Below the pieces are notes generated by a model. The model did not search any database. It saw only the letters and a program-made list of their open reading frames with translations, and was not told the origin of the DNA. Below, piece after piece: positions 44,164-53,231 of a stretch of 64,000 bases of DNA. Position 1 is the stretch's first letter, and each line of letters opens with the position of its first letter. Source of the stretch: Oscillatoriales cyanobacterium (lineage in GTDB: Bacteria > Cyanobacteriota > Cyanobacteriia > CACIAM-69d); assembly GCA_004292515.1 (NCBI GenBank), contig RDXB01000042.1:1-64000 (forward strand), read 5' to 3'. The translations under genes and the position numbers were made by a program.

Positions 44164-44216
44164 AATCCATTCCCGTTTCGTCGCTGCACCCTGATGCTCT
44201 TCTACTGGCTCCTGGC

Positions 44217-44675
44217 CTAGGTCAGGCTTGGCACTCGATCGACCGCCCGTTGGCCGCCCCAGCGAGACACGATCGCATCGTCATATTCATCGGCCAAGGA
44301 CAACACCGCCTGCACCGAAGCCTCCAACTCCGGGCGATCGCACTCGGAGCCGACGATCGCATGGTTCAAAAAGATATCCCCATCCGCATCAATTCCAAAG
44401 GCCCCGAAGATCAGGCGATCGTTTTCTCGCAGTAGATAGTGCATCAACTCCGAGGACAGCTCCACGTTGGTCACCACATACGATCGCGTGTTCACCACCG
44501 CATCGTCTTCGCCCCAGGGCAACACCTCCACCAGCACACAGGCCGAGCCTGCGGTGATGTAGGCCGTCGGGTGGGGTGCATCCACATCGATCGCCACCTC
44601 ACTCCAAATTTGCTCCAGCCAGGGGAATACCTTCTCGTAGCAACTCTTTTGGGCTTCGCTCTTAAACTGAGTCAT
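44217..44675 (-). CDS. YbjN-domain protein
   Basis: 152 residues from the ATG at 44675 (MTQFKSEAQKSCYEKV); the frame extends 12 codons upstream through a GTGACCCA-type repeat and is unlikely to be used. Matches YbjN/type III secretion chaperone-like fold proteins of cyanobacteria: AYITAGSACVLVEVLPW, YVVTNVELSSELMHYLLREND, FGAFGIDADGDIFLNHAIVG. Function unknown; small acidic chaperone-like proteins are the nearest idea. It lies downstream of a 13 bp tandem array. Confidence 0.8.
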   Translation of the reverse strand: MTQFKSEAQKSCYEKVFPWLEQIWSEVAIDVDAPHPTAYITAGSACVLVEVLPWGEDDAVVNTRSYVVTNVELSSELMHYLLRENDRLIFGAFGIDADGDIFLNHAIVGSECDRPELEASVQAVLSLADEYDDAIVSRWGGQRAVDRVPSLT

Positions 44676-44730
44676 TTCTGTCACCCACAACTTTGTCACC
44701 CACAACACCAAAATTCAGGATCTATGGCCC

Positions 44731-44781
44731 TAGTCAAGTGCCCTAGTCAAATGCCCTAGTCAAATGCCCTAGTCAAATGCC
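44731..44781. repeat. 13 bp tandem repeat, 4 units
   Basis: Four consecutive units of TAGTCAAATGCCC (first unit with one change) upstream of the YbjN gene on the minus strand. Confidence 0.9.
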
Positions 44782-44896
44782 TATGCCCCGGTCAGACAAC
44801 CTTGGCCACAACACCGCCCTGCTCCGGCTGGCTTGGCTAATGCTTTTTTAACAAAAATTCCTTGGCCGGGGCATTATGTGGCGAATCATTACGGCC

Positions 44897-46345
44897 CTAG
44901 GGTTGGGCGATCGCCGCAAGCAGCGCGTTAAATGGTTGCCAGTCATCCTCGCGATCGATCGCCTCCCAAACCCGCTCGATCTCTGGGCGCACGATGGTGA
45001 TTGTGGCGTTGGCTTGGCACAATTGCTGGGCGATCGCAGCTAGACCCTCCGTTGATTGCTGCTGCAACAAGCGGCCGTAGCGATCGCACCATTGGGCCCA
45101 GTAGCGCGCCGTTTCGCCCTGGGGATTGCTGTCGCTGGGGCCCACCCAGAATGGTCGCTCATTCGCGTAGAGTTCCGGGCGATCCCGCCAAGCTGGTTCA
45201 AAGTGCGATCGCAGGGTTTCAAAAAAGCGATGGTAGGGCATTTGCGACACACTCAAGAGTTGCAAAGTCGCCTCAACCAGATCATCCGCCTCAGGGGTGG
45301 GGAGTTCCCCAAAGCCCAGCCTTGTCGTCATTAGTCGCAAATATGCGGACTGGTAGCGATCGGCAAAGGCCTCCAGCGCGGTTACCAAGTCTGCTGGGTC
45401 GGTCACCATGCCCAATGGTTTTTGTAGCAGCTCCAAATTCAGGCGACAAATGGTGGGTTGATTGCCATAGGCATAGCGCCCATAGTAATCAAAATAAGCT
45501 GCCGTGAAGGTCGGATCGTAGGTGGGCAAAAACGCATAGGGCCCATAGTCAAAACTTTGACCCGTGACCAACATATTGTCCGTATTCAACACCGCATGAC
45601 AGAAGCCCGCCGCCATCCATTGGGCACAAAGCAGGGCAACGCGATCGACCAATTCCTCATAAAAGCGCGATCGCCAATCGGGCCGATCAATCAGATGGGG
45701 ATAATAAAGAGCCACCACATGGGTTAGCAGGCGATCGATCAAGTCAGGTCGATTCAAGTAGTGCAATCGCTCAAACGTGCCAAACCGAATATGGCTCTGA
45801 CCCATCCGCACAATCACCGATGATCGAGTAGGGGAAGGTTCATCACCTCGCCATAGTTTTTCGCCAGTTTCAACCAAGACCAAGGTGCGCGATGTGTTCA
45901 CCCCCAAGCGTGCCAGCATTTCGGTAGCTAACACTTCCCGGACACCCCCTTTGAGGGTTAAGCGACCGTCCCCATTGCGCGAATAGGGCGTTTGACCTGA
46001 TCCCTTGGTTGCCAAGTCATAAAGCAAACCATCTTGCCCGCGAATTTGACCATACAAAAAGCCCCGGCCATCGCCTAATCGGGGGTTATACTCCCCAAAC
46101 TGGTAGCCGTGATAGCGCATGGCTAGAAACGATTCACGCCCTTGAAATTGACCAAAGGCGGCGATGAATTCCTGATCGGTGACGGTGGCAGGATCCAATC
46201 CTAATTGAGGCAGTAGGGCATCGTTCCGAAATCGCAAATCATGCTGAGGAAACTCAGCCGCCGCGACCCAATCAAAATAGTCGTCACCGAGGGATTGAAA
46301 GGCGGGTTCATAATCCAGCCGGAGAAATGCGTTAGGGACAGACAT
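44897..46345 (-). CDS. selO: Protein adenylyltransferase SelO (YdiU family)
   Basis: A pseudokinase-fold enzyme that transfers AMP from ATP to proteins. 482 residues from [14 protein letters not shown] at 46345; the frame stays open a further 33 codons but those are encoded by the inverted-repeat element MITE-2, so they are not expected to be coding. Visible: [53 protein letters not shown] and [20 protein letters not shown], where N and D are the metal-binding/catalytic positions. SelO is linked to redox-stress responses. Confidence 0.95.
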   Translation of the reverse strand: MSVPNAFLRLDYEPAFQSLGDDYFDWVAAAEFPQHDLRFRNDALLPQLGLDPATVTDQEFIAAFGQFQGRESFLAMRYHGYQFGEYNPRLGDGRGFLYGQIRGQDGLLYDLATKGSGQTPYSRNGDGRLTLKGGVREVLATEMLARLGVNTSRTLVLVETGEKLWRGDEPSPTRSSVIVRMGQSHIRFGTFERLHYLNRPDLIDRLLTHVVALYYPHLIDRPDWRSRFYEELVDRVALLCAQWMAAGFCHAVLNTDNMLVTGQSFDYGPYAFLPTYDPTFTAAYFDYYGRYAYGNQPTICRLNLELLQKPLGMVTDPADLVTALEAFADRYQSAYLRLMTTRLGFGELPTPEADDLVEATLQLLSVSQMPYHRFFETLRSHFEPAWRDRPELYANERPFWVGPSDSNPQGETARYWAQWCDRYGRLLQQQSTEGLAAIAQQLCQANATITIVRPEIERVWEAIDREDDWQPFNALLAAIAQP

Positions 46346-46385
46346 GCAATTAGGGATGGATGCAAGGGACAGGATATGGGGACTG

Positions 46386-46523
46386 CTAAGGAGATGTCCG
46401 AAAAGCCAAAGTTGATCCTCTGAATGCCCCATTGATCGATGCAAACAAGGAGCTTAAGTCCCTTGCGGCTAAGACTATTGGTGCTTGGTTCGGGCCACAG
46501 GCACTTTTCAGACATCCTCTCAG
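46386..46523 (-). repeat. MITE-2 copy 1
   Basis: A 138 bp element with terminal inverted repeats: left CTAAGGAGATGTCCGAAAAG, right CTTTTCAGACATCCTCTCAG. The interior has the palindrome-like AAGGAGCTTAAGTCCCTTG, and its reverse complement aligns end to end with the copy at 60634-60772. It lies upstream of selO. Confidence 0.85.
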
Positions 46524-46747
46524 GGCGAGGGAAGATGCTGTTGAGAATTTGCCCATGGGCGATACACTTTGAGAGCGCCGAACGAATTGGCTAGCAATTC
46601 TCTGGGGCCATTCCGAGAAACTAAATTAGCTGAGTTGGGTTTAAGCCGAACCAACCATCGCCCCAAAGTCAAGGGTTTTTCCTTTGTCTTGGGTGATGAA
46701 GGCGATCAAAGGGCGATCGATCCGCAGCGATTCCTCCTCAAACCGTC

Positions 46748-47191
46748 TTAAATAATAAAGCTACTATCTTGTCCCCTTGCTGCCTGCCAACTGCGCGCAT
46801 CGAAGTAAAGATCCTCTAGGGAAATTTGATTCAGGGCTTCGTCCAGCTTTTGGGACAATCGCTTCCAGAGTGAGGATGTCACCCAGTCTTCAATGCGATC
46901 GTCCATGGTGCTCGTTGGGAGAACAACGGCCAGGGACTCGCCTACAGCTTGCAGGATTTCTCCCAGAAAGATGTCTTTGGGTTCGCGTGCCAGTTGATAG
47001 CCTCCATACATCCCGCGCAAGGATTCAACGAGGCCCGCTCGCCGCAGGGCGATTAAGAGTTTTTCGAGATAGGGCATGGGAATATTTTGGCGCTGGGCGA
47101 TCGCCCGGACGGAGCTGGGGCCGATGCCGCGCTGGAGGGCGAGATCGAGCATGGCTTTGATGCTGTAGCGTCCGCGAGCAGTTAGCTTCAT
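46748..47191 (-). CDS. Rrf2-family transcriptional regulator
   Basis: 147 residues from MKLTARGRYSIKAMLDLAL at 47191; the frame is open further upstream but without conservation. Winged-helix Rrf2 domain: VRAIAQRQNIPMPYLEKLLIALRRAGLVESLRGMYGGYQLAR, then FLGEILQAVGESLAV. The three clustered Cys that ligate an Fe-S cluster in IscR/NsrR are absent, so it is closer to CymR or other non-cluster members; the ligand is unknown. The gene is divergent from the cyAbrB gene with about 600 bp between. Confidence 0.9.
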   Translation of the reverse strand: MKLTARGRYSIKAMLDLALQRGIGPSSVRAIAQRQNIPMPYLEKLLIALRRAGLVESLRGMYGGYQLAREPKDIFLGEILQAVGESLAVVLPTSTMDDRIEDWVTSSLWKRLSQKLDEALNQISLEDLYFDARSWQAARGQDSSFII

Positions 47192-47806
47192 GGTGGCAAC
47201 AACTCCCAGCGATTGGCGATCGCACTTGGCGAGATTGTTGGAGAAATGGGCAGCCAGGTCAATTCTTCTAGGTTCCAGAACGTCAGAATTGGCGCAAAAA
47301 CTTGCATTCGAGGCTTGGGCTTGGAGTGGGGAAGATCGATTGGATCTCGACCTGATCGCGCGGAAAGTCTGAAGGGCGATCGTATGGTAGCCAGCAAAAC
47401 CAGCCCCCAAGATTGTGTCAGAAGATGAGATGGCTAGCCAATCGTTGATTTTTTGAAAAAACCCTAGCGGTTTAACAGAAATCGTGTACTATTATGGAGC
47501 CTGATGCTGGCACAAAATTACCTTCTTGAAGTTTAAGAACACCATTCGGTCAGACTCACGGAATTCCCGTCCTCGGTCGATCGATCTCAGCCAATCATCT
47601 CAGGTGATCCCTGGGGTATTCAAAGTCATCTGCTGGGGCGTTTGCTGGGGCATTTGCTGGCAAGAAGGAAGCGCCTAATCACATCAACCCCGATTGGCGC
47701 AATTGCCGCGATCGCTTAGGCTCTTTGCTTGAGATCCGGCAAACGCTGTATCAGTGAATTCATTTATCACTCTCTCGATCGATCCGTTTGTTGGATTAAA
47801 TGACCA
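47192..47806. other. 615 bp divergent intergenic region
   Basis: Between the Rrf2 and cyAbrB genes. A possible -10 TACTAT lies near 47487. Short direct repeats GCTGGGGCGTTTGCTGGGGC occur at about 47631-47655. No gene recognised. Confidence 0.4.
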
Positions 47807-48190
47807 ATGAGTAAGCGTAAAAAGACTGAATCGCAACCCCTGACTGGCCCTCAACTGTTGGAAAGGGTCAAGGAACTCGAAAACGTCAGCAAAGAGGAAA
47901 AGGCGCGAGCCTGTGGCTACTACACCACAACGAAAGATGGTGTAGACCGCGTCAATATGATGAAGTTCTACAATGCCCTGATTGATGCAGAAGGGATTGA
48001 ACTTGACAACAAAACGAAACCGAGTGGTCGTGGCGGTCGCAGTGCCAGCTACCGGATTACGGTGCAATCGAATGGCAATCTGCTAATTGGTTCTGCTTAT
48101 ACCAAGCAGATGGATCTGCAACCGGGTGATGAATTTGAAATCACCCTGGGCCGCAAGCATATCCATCTCAAGCAAGTGGATGGCAACTAG
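47807..48190 (+). CDS. cyabrB: cyAbrB-type transcriptional regulator
   Basis: 127 residues. The N-terminal part (LTGPQLLERVKELENVSKEEKARACGYYT) and the C-terminal AbrB-like domain (YRITVQSNGNLLIGSAYTKQMDLQPGDEFEITLG) have the domain order of cyanobacterial AbrB (CalA/cyAbrB2-like), a global DNA-binding regulator of carbon/nitrogen balance. Which of the two paralogues it is cannot be settled by eye. Followed by a strong terminator. Confidence 0.9.
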   Translation: MSKRKKTESQPLTGPQLLERVKELENVSKEEKARACGYYTTTKDGVDRVNMMKFYNALIDAEGIELDNKTKPSGRGGRSASYRITVQSNGNLLIGSAYTKQMDLQPGDEFEITLGRKHIHLKQVDGN

Positions 48191-48293
48191 GGCGCGATCG
48201 CCCCAAGGCAATCCACCCAAAGCCCCCAGTCCTGGTCAACAGTTACTGCGAGTTTGGCTGCGGGCCTAGCCATTGTTGATTTTGATTAAACAA

Positions 48294-48330
48294 TTCCCCG
48301 GCTGAACCATCAACCAGCCGGGAAATTTTC
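48294..48330 (+). terminator. Rho-independent terminator of cyabrB
   Basis: TTCCCCGGCTG pairs with CAGCCGGGAA, followed by ATTTTC. Confidence 0.8.
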
Positions 48331-48392
48331 GTGATCGGTCTTGTTAATTAGATTGCTCAATCAATCAATGGGAAAATCTATGGCTGAACTAA

Positions 48393-49058
48393 TCAGTTTG
48401 CCGGTGCATCGTTGGTATCTGCCAGATTCGAGGGTAAATAACTGGCCAGATAGCAAACCATGAGTCGCTTGGTCTCCACCACCAGCGCTTGGCGAAAATT
48501 AGGGGCTTGTCCTAGGGCTAGCCATAGCAGATTTCCGATCGCCTTGACCAGCACAAAAGCTACCCGGGTGTAGGTTTCTGGCTCTGCAACGGGATAATAC
48601 CGACAAAAAAATTCTGAGTAGGTGTGAATTAATCGTTCATCACCAGCAGCATCGACAGCTTCGAGTTCAGGCAAGCCTTGCAGGGGCATGAACAGGGCTG
48701 AGTAGCCAGGGTGCTCTACAAAGAAGTGATCGAATGTGTCTACCACGCGATCGACATAGGCTGGCAGTGGTAGTTGAGCCGTCTCGACGGTATGAAGTGC
48801 TGTGAACAGCTCATACATCTGATCGTTATAGCGCTCGGCTAAGGCACCAATAATCGCGTTTTTGTCAGGAAAAAACTGATAGAGTGACCCGATCGGCACG
48901 CCTGCTTGGGCTGCAATGGCGTTTGTGGTGGTTGCGTTATACCCCTCTGTCGTAAACAACTGCTCTGCCACATCCAAAATGCGATCGACTCGGGCCTGGC
49001 TGCGTGCCTGTTTCGGCTTTTTTCGCATTCCAGAGGGGTGATCAACACGTTTACTCAT
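48393..49058 (-). CDS. TetR-family transcriptional regulator
   Basis: 221 residues when started at MSKRVDHPSGMRKKPKQA (49058); Mets at 49094 and 49145 are alternatives. N-terminal TetR DNA-binding domain: ARVDRILDVAEQLFTTEGYNATTTNAIAAQAGVPIGSLYQFFPDKNAI, with the helix-turn-helix in TTNAIAAQAGVPIGSLY. The C-terminal ligand domain is divergent (FFVEHPGYSALFMPLQGLPELEA). No adjacent target gene suggests a ligand; the neighbours are convergent cyabrB and a co-oriented InrS-like gene. Confidence 0.93.
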   Translation of the reverse strand: MSKRVDHPSGMRKKPKQARSQARVDRILDVAEQLFTTEGYNATTTNAIAAQAGVPIGSLYQFFPDKNAIIGALAERYNDQMYELFTALHTVETAQLPLPAYVDRVVDTFDHFFVEHPGYSALFMPLQGLPELEAVDAAGDERLIHTYSEFFCRYYPVAEPETYTRVAFVLVKAIGNLLWLALGQAPNFRQALVVETKRLMVCYLASYLPSNLADTNDAPAN

Positions 49059-49333
49059 GAGGTCATTGGATTTTATCGTCTGCAATTCTTTCATCTCATT
49101 GGCGCTCTCGCAAAGGGTCAGCCGTTGGAGATGTGCAAGCTGCAATACGACTCAAATACAACTCAGATGTGAGCCAAATGCGACTCAGAGGCGACTCAAA
49201 TGCGGCTCAGAGGCGACTGCTTGAGGAATGGTCGAGATATGTTTTGGACTAGTTGCCAGCAGGCGTGAGTGAGCGACCGGGCGATCGCACTGGGAATGTT
49301 GGCGATCGCGGGGACTGACATTGATTACGGCGA

Positions 49334-49705
49334 TTACGGCAAGAAGCGATCGAGGGCTTCTTTCAGTTCGGCTAATTCCTTTTCGATATCCCCTTCCCGA
49401 GCGGCGCGACTGATGCATTCACTGAGGTGTTCATCCAAGATGGCGCGTGCCACCCGATCGATCGCCCCCCGCACGGCCGCCAGTTGGATCAACACTTCTG
49501 GGCAGTCACGATCATCCTGCACCATTGCTTTGATGCCCCGCACATGGCCTTCGATCCGCGACAGCCGATTCACAATCTTGCGGGTCGCGTCGGGGCTGTG
49601 GTGGTGATGGTGGTCGGGATGGGCAGGATGGTCGGGATGGGGCTGTTCGATCGCCGGGTCACAATCCGGCAAATCGGGACGGGGGGAGCGATCGGAACGA
49701 GTCAA
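49334..49705 (-). CDS. inrS: CsoR/RcnR-family metal-sensing repressor, InrS-like
   Basis: 123 residues, apparently from a TTG. The N-terminus is His-rich (HPDHPAHPDHHHHHSPD), as in Synechocystis InrS, the nickel-responsive repressor of the nrsD exporter. The helical core RKIVNRLSRIEGHVRGIKAMV has the family signature, and metal-site candidates are Cys in DCPEVL and His/Cys in LDEHLSEC. No exporter gene lies next to it in the window. Nickel is inferred from the family likeness; copper (CsoR) is less likely because of the His tail. Confidence 0.82.
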   Translation of the reverse strand: MTRSDRSPRPDLPDCDPAIEQPHPDHPAHPDHHHHHSPDATRKIVNRLSRIEGHVRGIKAMVQDDRDCPEVLIQLAAVRGAIDRVARAILDEHLSECISRAAREGDIEKELAELKEALDRFLP

Positions 49706-49764
49706 GGTGGCGGCGGCGGGGCGAAAGATCCTTTGGATTGTAGCGTGGGAGCCTGGAAGCCAGC

Positions 49765-50715
49765 CTAGGGATTGCCCAGGGATCGCACTGCATCGGCTGT
49801 CCAGCGGGCAATTTGCGGCAGGATGGTGCGATCGCGATCGCCCAAGGCAGAATCGATCGCCACCACCAGCCCAAAGGGCCGCGCGTCGGTTAGCTCAATG
49901 TAGGCACAGTCCCAGCGCACCCGGCTCATCCACCCAGCCTTCGACCACAACTGGGCCGTGGGGGGCAAGCCCTCGCCCAAAAAGCCCGTGACTTGGTTGC
50001 TGTCCGGGTCGAGGGCGGCCACCGCAGCGGGATCGAGCGATCGCCGCATCAGGTTCATCAACCCCTGCGATCGCCCCGAAGAGACGGCCACGCCCCCCAC
50101 GATCGCATGGAGCAGCCGGGCCGCCGCATCGGTCGTGAGGTAATTGCGATTGCTGTAGTCCGCGCCCACAAAAGCCCGCTCGCGACCATAGGGCCCATCG
50201 CCCCAGGTTTTTTGGCAAACGTTAATGGTTTGGAACTCTTCCCAACCGAAGGATTGCAGGTAGCGGTTGACGATTTGCCGCTGTTGCTGCCAGGTCGCAA
50301 AGGGCCCCGTTGGCAGCTCGGGGCCGCTGGTGTTGCCGGCCAACACATCGATTAGATAGCTGGTGGCATCGTTGCTGGACTCGACGATCGCATCTCGCAG
50401 GGCCCGATCGACCTCTTCACTGGGCGAAATCATCCCCTTTTCCAACCATTCCTGCACGGCCACGGCATAGAACAGCTTGGCCACACTGGCGGGATAGATG
50501 CGCTCTACGCCGCGATAGCTGAAGCCGCGCACCGCCTGGTTCCAAAAATCCGCTGGCGTGATTGCGCCGCCCGTGTTGACCATGTAGGGCGGATCGTAAA
50601 CCCACCAAGTCAGGGCCAGTTGGTTGCGAGCGAGCTGGGGATATTGGGCCCAAAGGTTGTCGAGCAGGCTTTTGCCGAGTCGATCGAGTTCTGTGTCCTG
50701 TTGATAAAAAACCAT
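49765..50715 (-). CDS. Class A beta-lactamase-like serine hydrolase
   Basis: 316 residues from MVFYQQDTELDRLGKS at 50715; the frame is open further upstream only because it runs antisense to the NlpC/P60 gene. Penicillin-binding-fold motifs: SxxK in YPASVAKLFYAV, SSN in VESSNDATSYL (SDN-like), and KAG in WSKAGWMSRVRWD in place of KTG. No signal peptide is evident. It may act on cell-wall peptides or on cytoplasmic substrates; beta-lactam resistance is not implied. Divergent from the NlpC/P60 peptidase, with about 110 bp between starts. Confidence 0.88.
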   Translation of the reverse strand: MVFYQQDTELDRLGKSLLDNLWAQYPQLARNQLALTWWVYDPPYMVNTGGAITPADFWNQAVRGFSYRGVERIYPASVAKLFYAVAVQEWLEKGMISPSEEVDRALRDAIVESSNDATSYLIDVLAGNTSGPELPTGPFATWQQQRQIVNRYLQSFGWEEFQTINVCQKTWGDGPYGRERAFVGADYSNRNYLTTDAAARLLHAIVGGVAVSSGRSQGLMNLMRRSLDPAAVAALDPDSNQVTGFLGEGLPPTAQLWSKAGWMSRVRWDCAYIELTDARPFGLVVAIDSALGDRDRTILPQIARWTADAVRSLGNP

Positions 50716-50826
50716 CGATGCTTGCGATTCCTTCGGTGCTTTCGGTGCTGGCGATAGCTGCTGTGGGCATTGTCGCCTATGCTTGGGGCGATCGTCTTTG
50801 TGGTGGCAGGAGCAGCAGTCCCAATC

Positions 50827-51585
50827 ATGACCCCGATCAACCCTTCGATCGACCTTGATCACTTGCGCGCTGAGTTGGCCCACCCCCCGAGCGATCGCCC
50901 GGAATATCGCTGTGTGGGGCCGATCGACCTGTTCACGCGGCCCGACGGCGCGGAACTGAGCACCCAGGCCGCACCGGGTCGCCAGCTTTGGGTGCGACAG
51001 GTGGCGGCCGATGGCGGGGCGATCGAGGTGGTGTTTTGCGAGGATGACTACTCGGCTTGGTTGTTGGTGGCAGATTGGCCGAAGCTGTCCCTGGCGATCG
51101 CTCCCTACGTGGCCCCGATCGTGGCGCGAGACCAGATTGTGCAGCGGATTCCGGGGGCGATCGCCTTTGCAGAAGCGGCCTTGGCAGTGCCCAACCGATA
51201 TCTGTGGGGCGGCACGATCGCCCCGGACTATGACTGCTCGGGTCTGATCCAGGCGGCATTTATGAGCGTCGGCATTTGGTTGCCGCGCAATTCCTATCAA
51301 CAACGGGACTTTACCCAACTGATCGCCCAGTCGGAACTACAACCAGGGGATCTGCTGTTTTTTGGCACAGTCCAAAAGATCAATCATGTGGCTTTGTCCT
51401 TGGGGCGTGATCGTTGGGGCGATCGCTATTTGCACAGCTCAGGCTACGAACAGGGACGCGGCCGGATAGCGATCGACTATCTATCAGACGAGGGCGATCG
51501 GGTGGCCCAAGCCTACTTTTCCCAATACCAAGGGGCAGGCCGAATCATGGGCAGCTACCAACCCACCCTGAAGCAGGGCGGCTGA
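50827..51585 (+). CDS. NlpC/P60-family cell-wall cysteine peptidase (C40)
   Basis: 252 residues from the ATG at 50827 (MTPINPSIDLDHL). An N-terminal SH3-like part (about 25-100, YRCVGPIDLFTRPDGAELS ... LLVADW) precedes a C40 domain: nucleophile Cys in DYDCSGLIQAAF, catalytic His in INHVALSLG, and YLHSSGYEQG. This architecture matches cyanobacterial gamma-D-glutamyl-diamino acid endopeptidases of Nostoc/Anabaena. No signal peptide. Its stop codon is inside the left end of a MITE-1, so the C-terminus may have been changed by insertion. Confidence 0.92.
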   Translation: MTPINPSIDLDHLRAELAHPPSDRPEYRCVGPIDLFTRPDGAELSTQAAPGRQLWVRQVAADGGAIEVVFCEDDYSAWLLVADWPKLSLAIAPYVAPIVARDQIVQRIPGAIAFAEAALAVPNRYLWGGTIAPDYDCSGLIQAAFMSVGIWLPRNSYQQRDFTQLIAQSELQPGDLLFFGTVQKINHVALSLGRDRWGDRYLHSSGYEQGRGRIAIDYLSDEGDRVAQAYFSQYQGAGRIMGSYQPTLKQGG

Positions 51586-51801
51586 GGGCTGGTCGTCAAA
51601 TTCCTGAAACCCTGATTCCACCGTTAGCGGATCGTGGGGCAGCAAGGGGCTTAGGGCCTATCCTCGAATTAGCCCAAAACCCTGATTCCACCGTTAGCGG
51701 ATCGTGGGGCAGCAAGGGGCTTAAGCCCCTTGTCTAGGGCGGTTGGACAAGGAAAATCAACCGTTCTGGCTTGCACTCGGGACAGGGCGATCGGCCCAAG
51801 T
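51582..51801 (+). repeat. MITE-1 copies H1/H2 (left arm duplicated)
   Basis: A first left arm (CTGAGGGCTGGTCGTCAAA, then CTGATTCCACCGTTAGCGG and AGCAAGGGG) is interrupted by a second left end at about 51650 (CTTAGGGCCTATCCTCG) followed by an identical ACCCTGATTCCACCGTTAGC stretch, the full centre and a degraded right arm ending near 51801 (GGCCCAAG). No right arm of the outer copy is left. Confidence 0.65.
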
Positions 51802-51869
51802 CCTGGGGTTAATGTCGATCGCCCAGGGTTTTGGGATAGGATCGACCGTCCCCTTTTTCGAGCCTTGCC

Positions 51870-52709
51870 ATGCGACCCCTTGAGGATCTGTGCGCGATCG
51901 CCTGCCAGTCAGCTTGGACGGCTGCTGATATTTTGCGAGCCTACTATCGGGGCGATCACCTGGAAATCGATCGCAGTGGCGACAGCCCCGTAACGGCCGC
52001 CGACTTGGCCGCCAATCAATCGATCCTCAGCCACCTCAAAGGGGAGTTGGGCCCAGCCGACTTTGGCTATCTCAGCGAAGAAACCTACCAAGCCGAGGGC
52101 ATCCCCACCGATCGCGACTGGATCTGGATTATTGATCCGCTGGATGGCACCAAAGACTTTATCCAAAAAACGGGTGAATATGCGATCCACTTAGCCCTGG
52201 TCTATCAGGGACGGCCGGAAGTGGCGATCGTGGCTTGCCCCGAAGCGGAAGTGATCTACGCGGCCGTGCGCGGCTCGGGAACCGTGGCCTATCACCGCGA
52301 CGGCCGCCAACGATCGCCCCGCGTGTCCGACTGCAATCGCCTTGAGGATCTGACCGTGGTGGTCAGTCGATCGCACCGGGACGATCGGTTTAACCAACTG
52401 CTGGCCGCCCTGCCCTGCCAAAAGCAACACCCCGTCGGCAGCATCGGGGGCAAAATTGCCGCGATCATCGAGCAGCGAGCCGATCTCTACCTATCCTTAT
52501 CCGGCAAATCAGCCCCCAAAGATTGGGACATGGCCGCGCCGGAGCTGGTTTTAACGGAAGCGGGCGGCCGATTCACCCACTTCGACGGCCAACCCCTGCG
52601 CTATGCCCAGGGCGATCCGAGTCAGTGGGGCGGGCGGATTGCCAGCAATGGCCCCCAGCACGACGCACTATGCGAATGCCTACAAAGCCAATTGGCAGCC
52701 CTGCCGTAG
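51870..52709 (+). CDS. cysQ: 3'(2'),5'-bisphosphate nucleotidase / inositol-phosphatase family protein
   Basis: 279 residues. Li-sensitive phosphatase-fold signatures: GDSPVTAADLAANQSIL with the first metal Asp, LSEET, WIIDPLDGTKDFI (metal-binding DPLDGT) and the C-terminal WDMAAPELVLTEAGG. Most similar in layout to CysQ, which removes 3'-phosphoadenosine 5'-phosphate during sulfate assimilation. Other inositol-monophosphatase members act on other substrates, so the name is likely but not certain. It follows the MITE-1 pair. Confidence 0.9.
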   Translation: MRPLEDLCAIACQSAWTAADILRAYYRGDHLEIDRSGDSPVTAADLAANQSILSHLKGELGPADFGYLSEETYQAEGIPTDRDWIWIIDPLDGTKDFIQKTGEYAIHLALVYQGRPEVAIVACPEAEVIYAAVRGSGTVAYHRDGRQRSPRVSDCNRLEDLTVVVSRSHRDDRFNQLLAALPCQKQHPVGSIGGKIAAIIEQRADLYLSLSGKSAPKDWDMAAPELVLTEAGGRFTHFDGQPLRYAQGDPSQWGGRIASNGPQHDALCECLQSQLAALP

Positions 52710-53231
52710 TCACCGGGCGATCGTATTTCGGGTCTATCAGTCCCTCGACCGACTTGGGAGAGGGATTTAGGGTGAGGGTTTAGATTGATGCAAAAGGTCT
52801 AGGGCCTGTCGTCAACTAGCTCGAAACCCTGATTCCACCGTTAGCGGATCGTGGGGCAGCAAGGGGCTTAAGCCCCTTGTTACGACCATTGAGACCTGGA
52901 AAATCGATGATTTCAGACTCATTCTGGGAAATGGGGACACGCCCTAACGAGTCACCGATCAGTTGCGAATTGGTTACGGATTGCAACGATTTTGCGCGAA
53001 TGATCCATTTCTTCATTAAAGACACAGCAAGCACTGACAGGTGATTTGGGATCGCGCCTCCACCCTTGATTGGCTGAAACGCAAACTTGACCGCTTTTTC
53101 TGGGGCGATGTCACCCCCCGAGCAATTGCCAATTCTTTACCAACGGCAAAAAAGATTTATGAATAACGCTTTACGAAGTGAGTAGAATAGCAACATCCAC
53201 AAGGAAGTAAGTATTCTTGCTCACCACCATC
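52710..53231. other. Intergenic region with MITE-1 copy I and the ndhD promoter
   Basis: Besides MITE-1, 52947-53231 is the ndhD leader: TAGAAT near 53183 as a possible -10, and AAGGAAG at 53201. No further gene is supported. Confidence 0.45.
52799..52946 (+). repeat. MITE-1 copy I (reference-like, uninterrupted)
   Basis: 148 bp. Left end CTAGGGCCTGTCGTCA, right end GGGGACACGCCCTAAC, an imperfect inverted repeat. The interior has CTGATTCCACCGTTAGCGG, AGCAAGGGGCTTAAGCCCC at about 52858 and TGTTACGACCATTGAGACC. Its left arm is identical over about 45 bp to the H copies 1.2 kb away. Confidence 0.8.

Noticed and set aside
50716..51318. N-terminal extension of the beta-lactamase-like frame to 51318
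   Set aside because: It runs antisense through the NlpC/P60 gene and has no conserved sequence; the Met at 50715 gives the normal protein.
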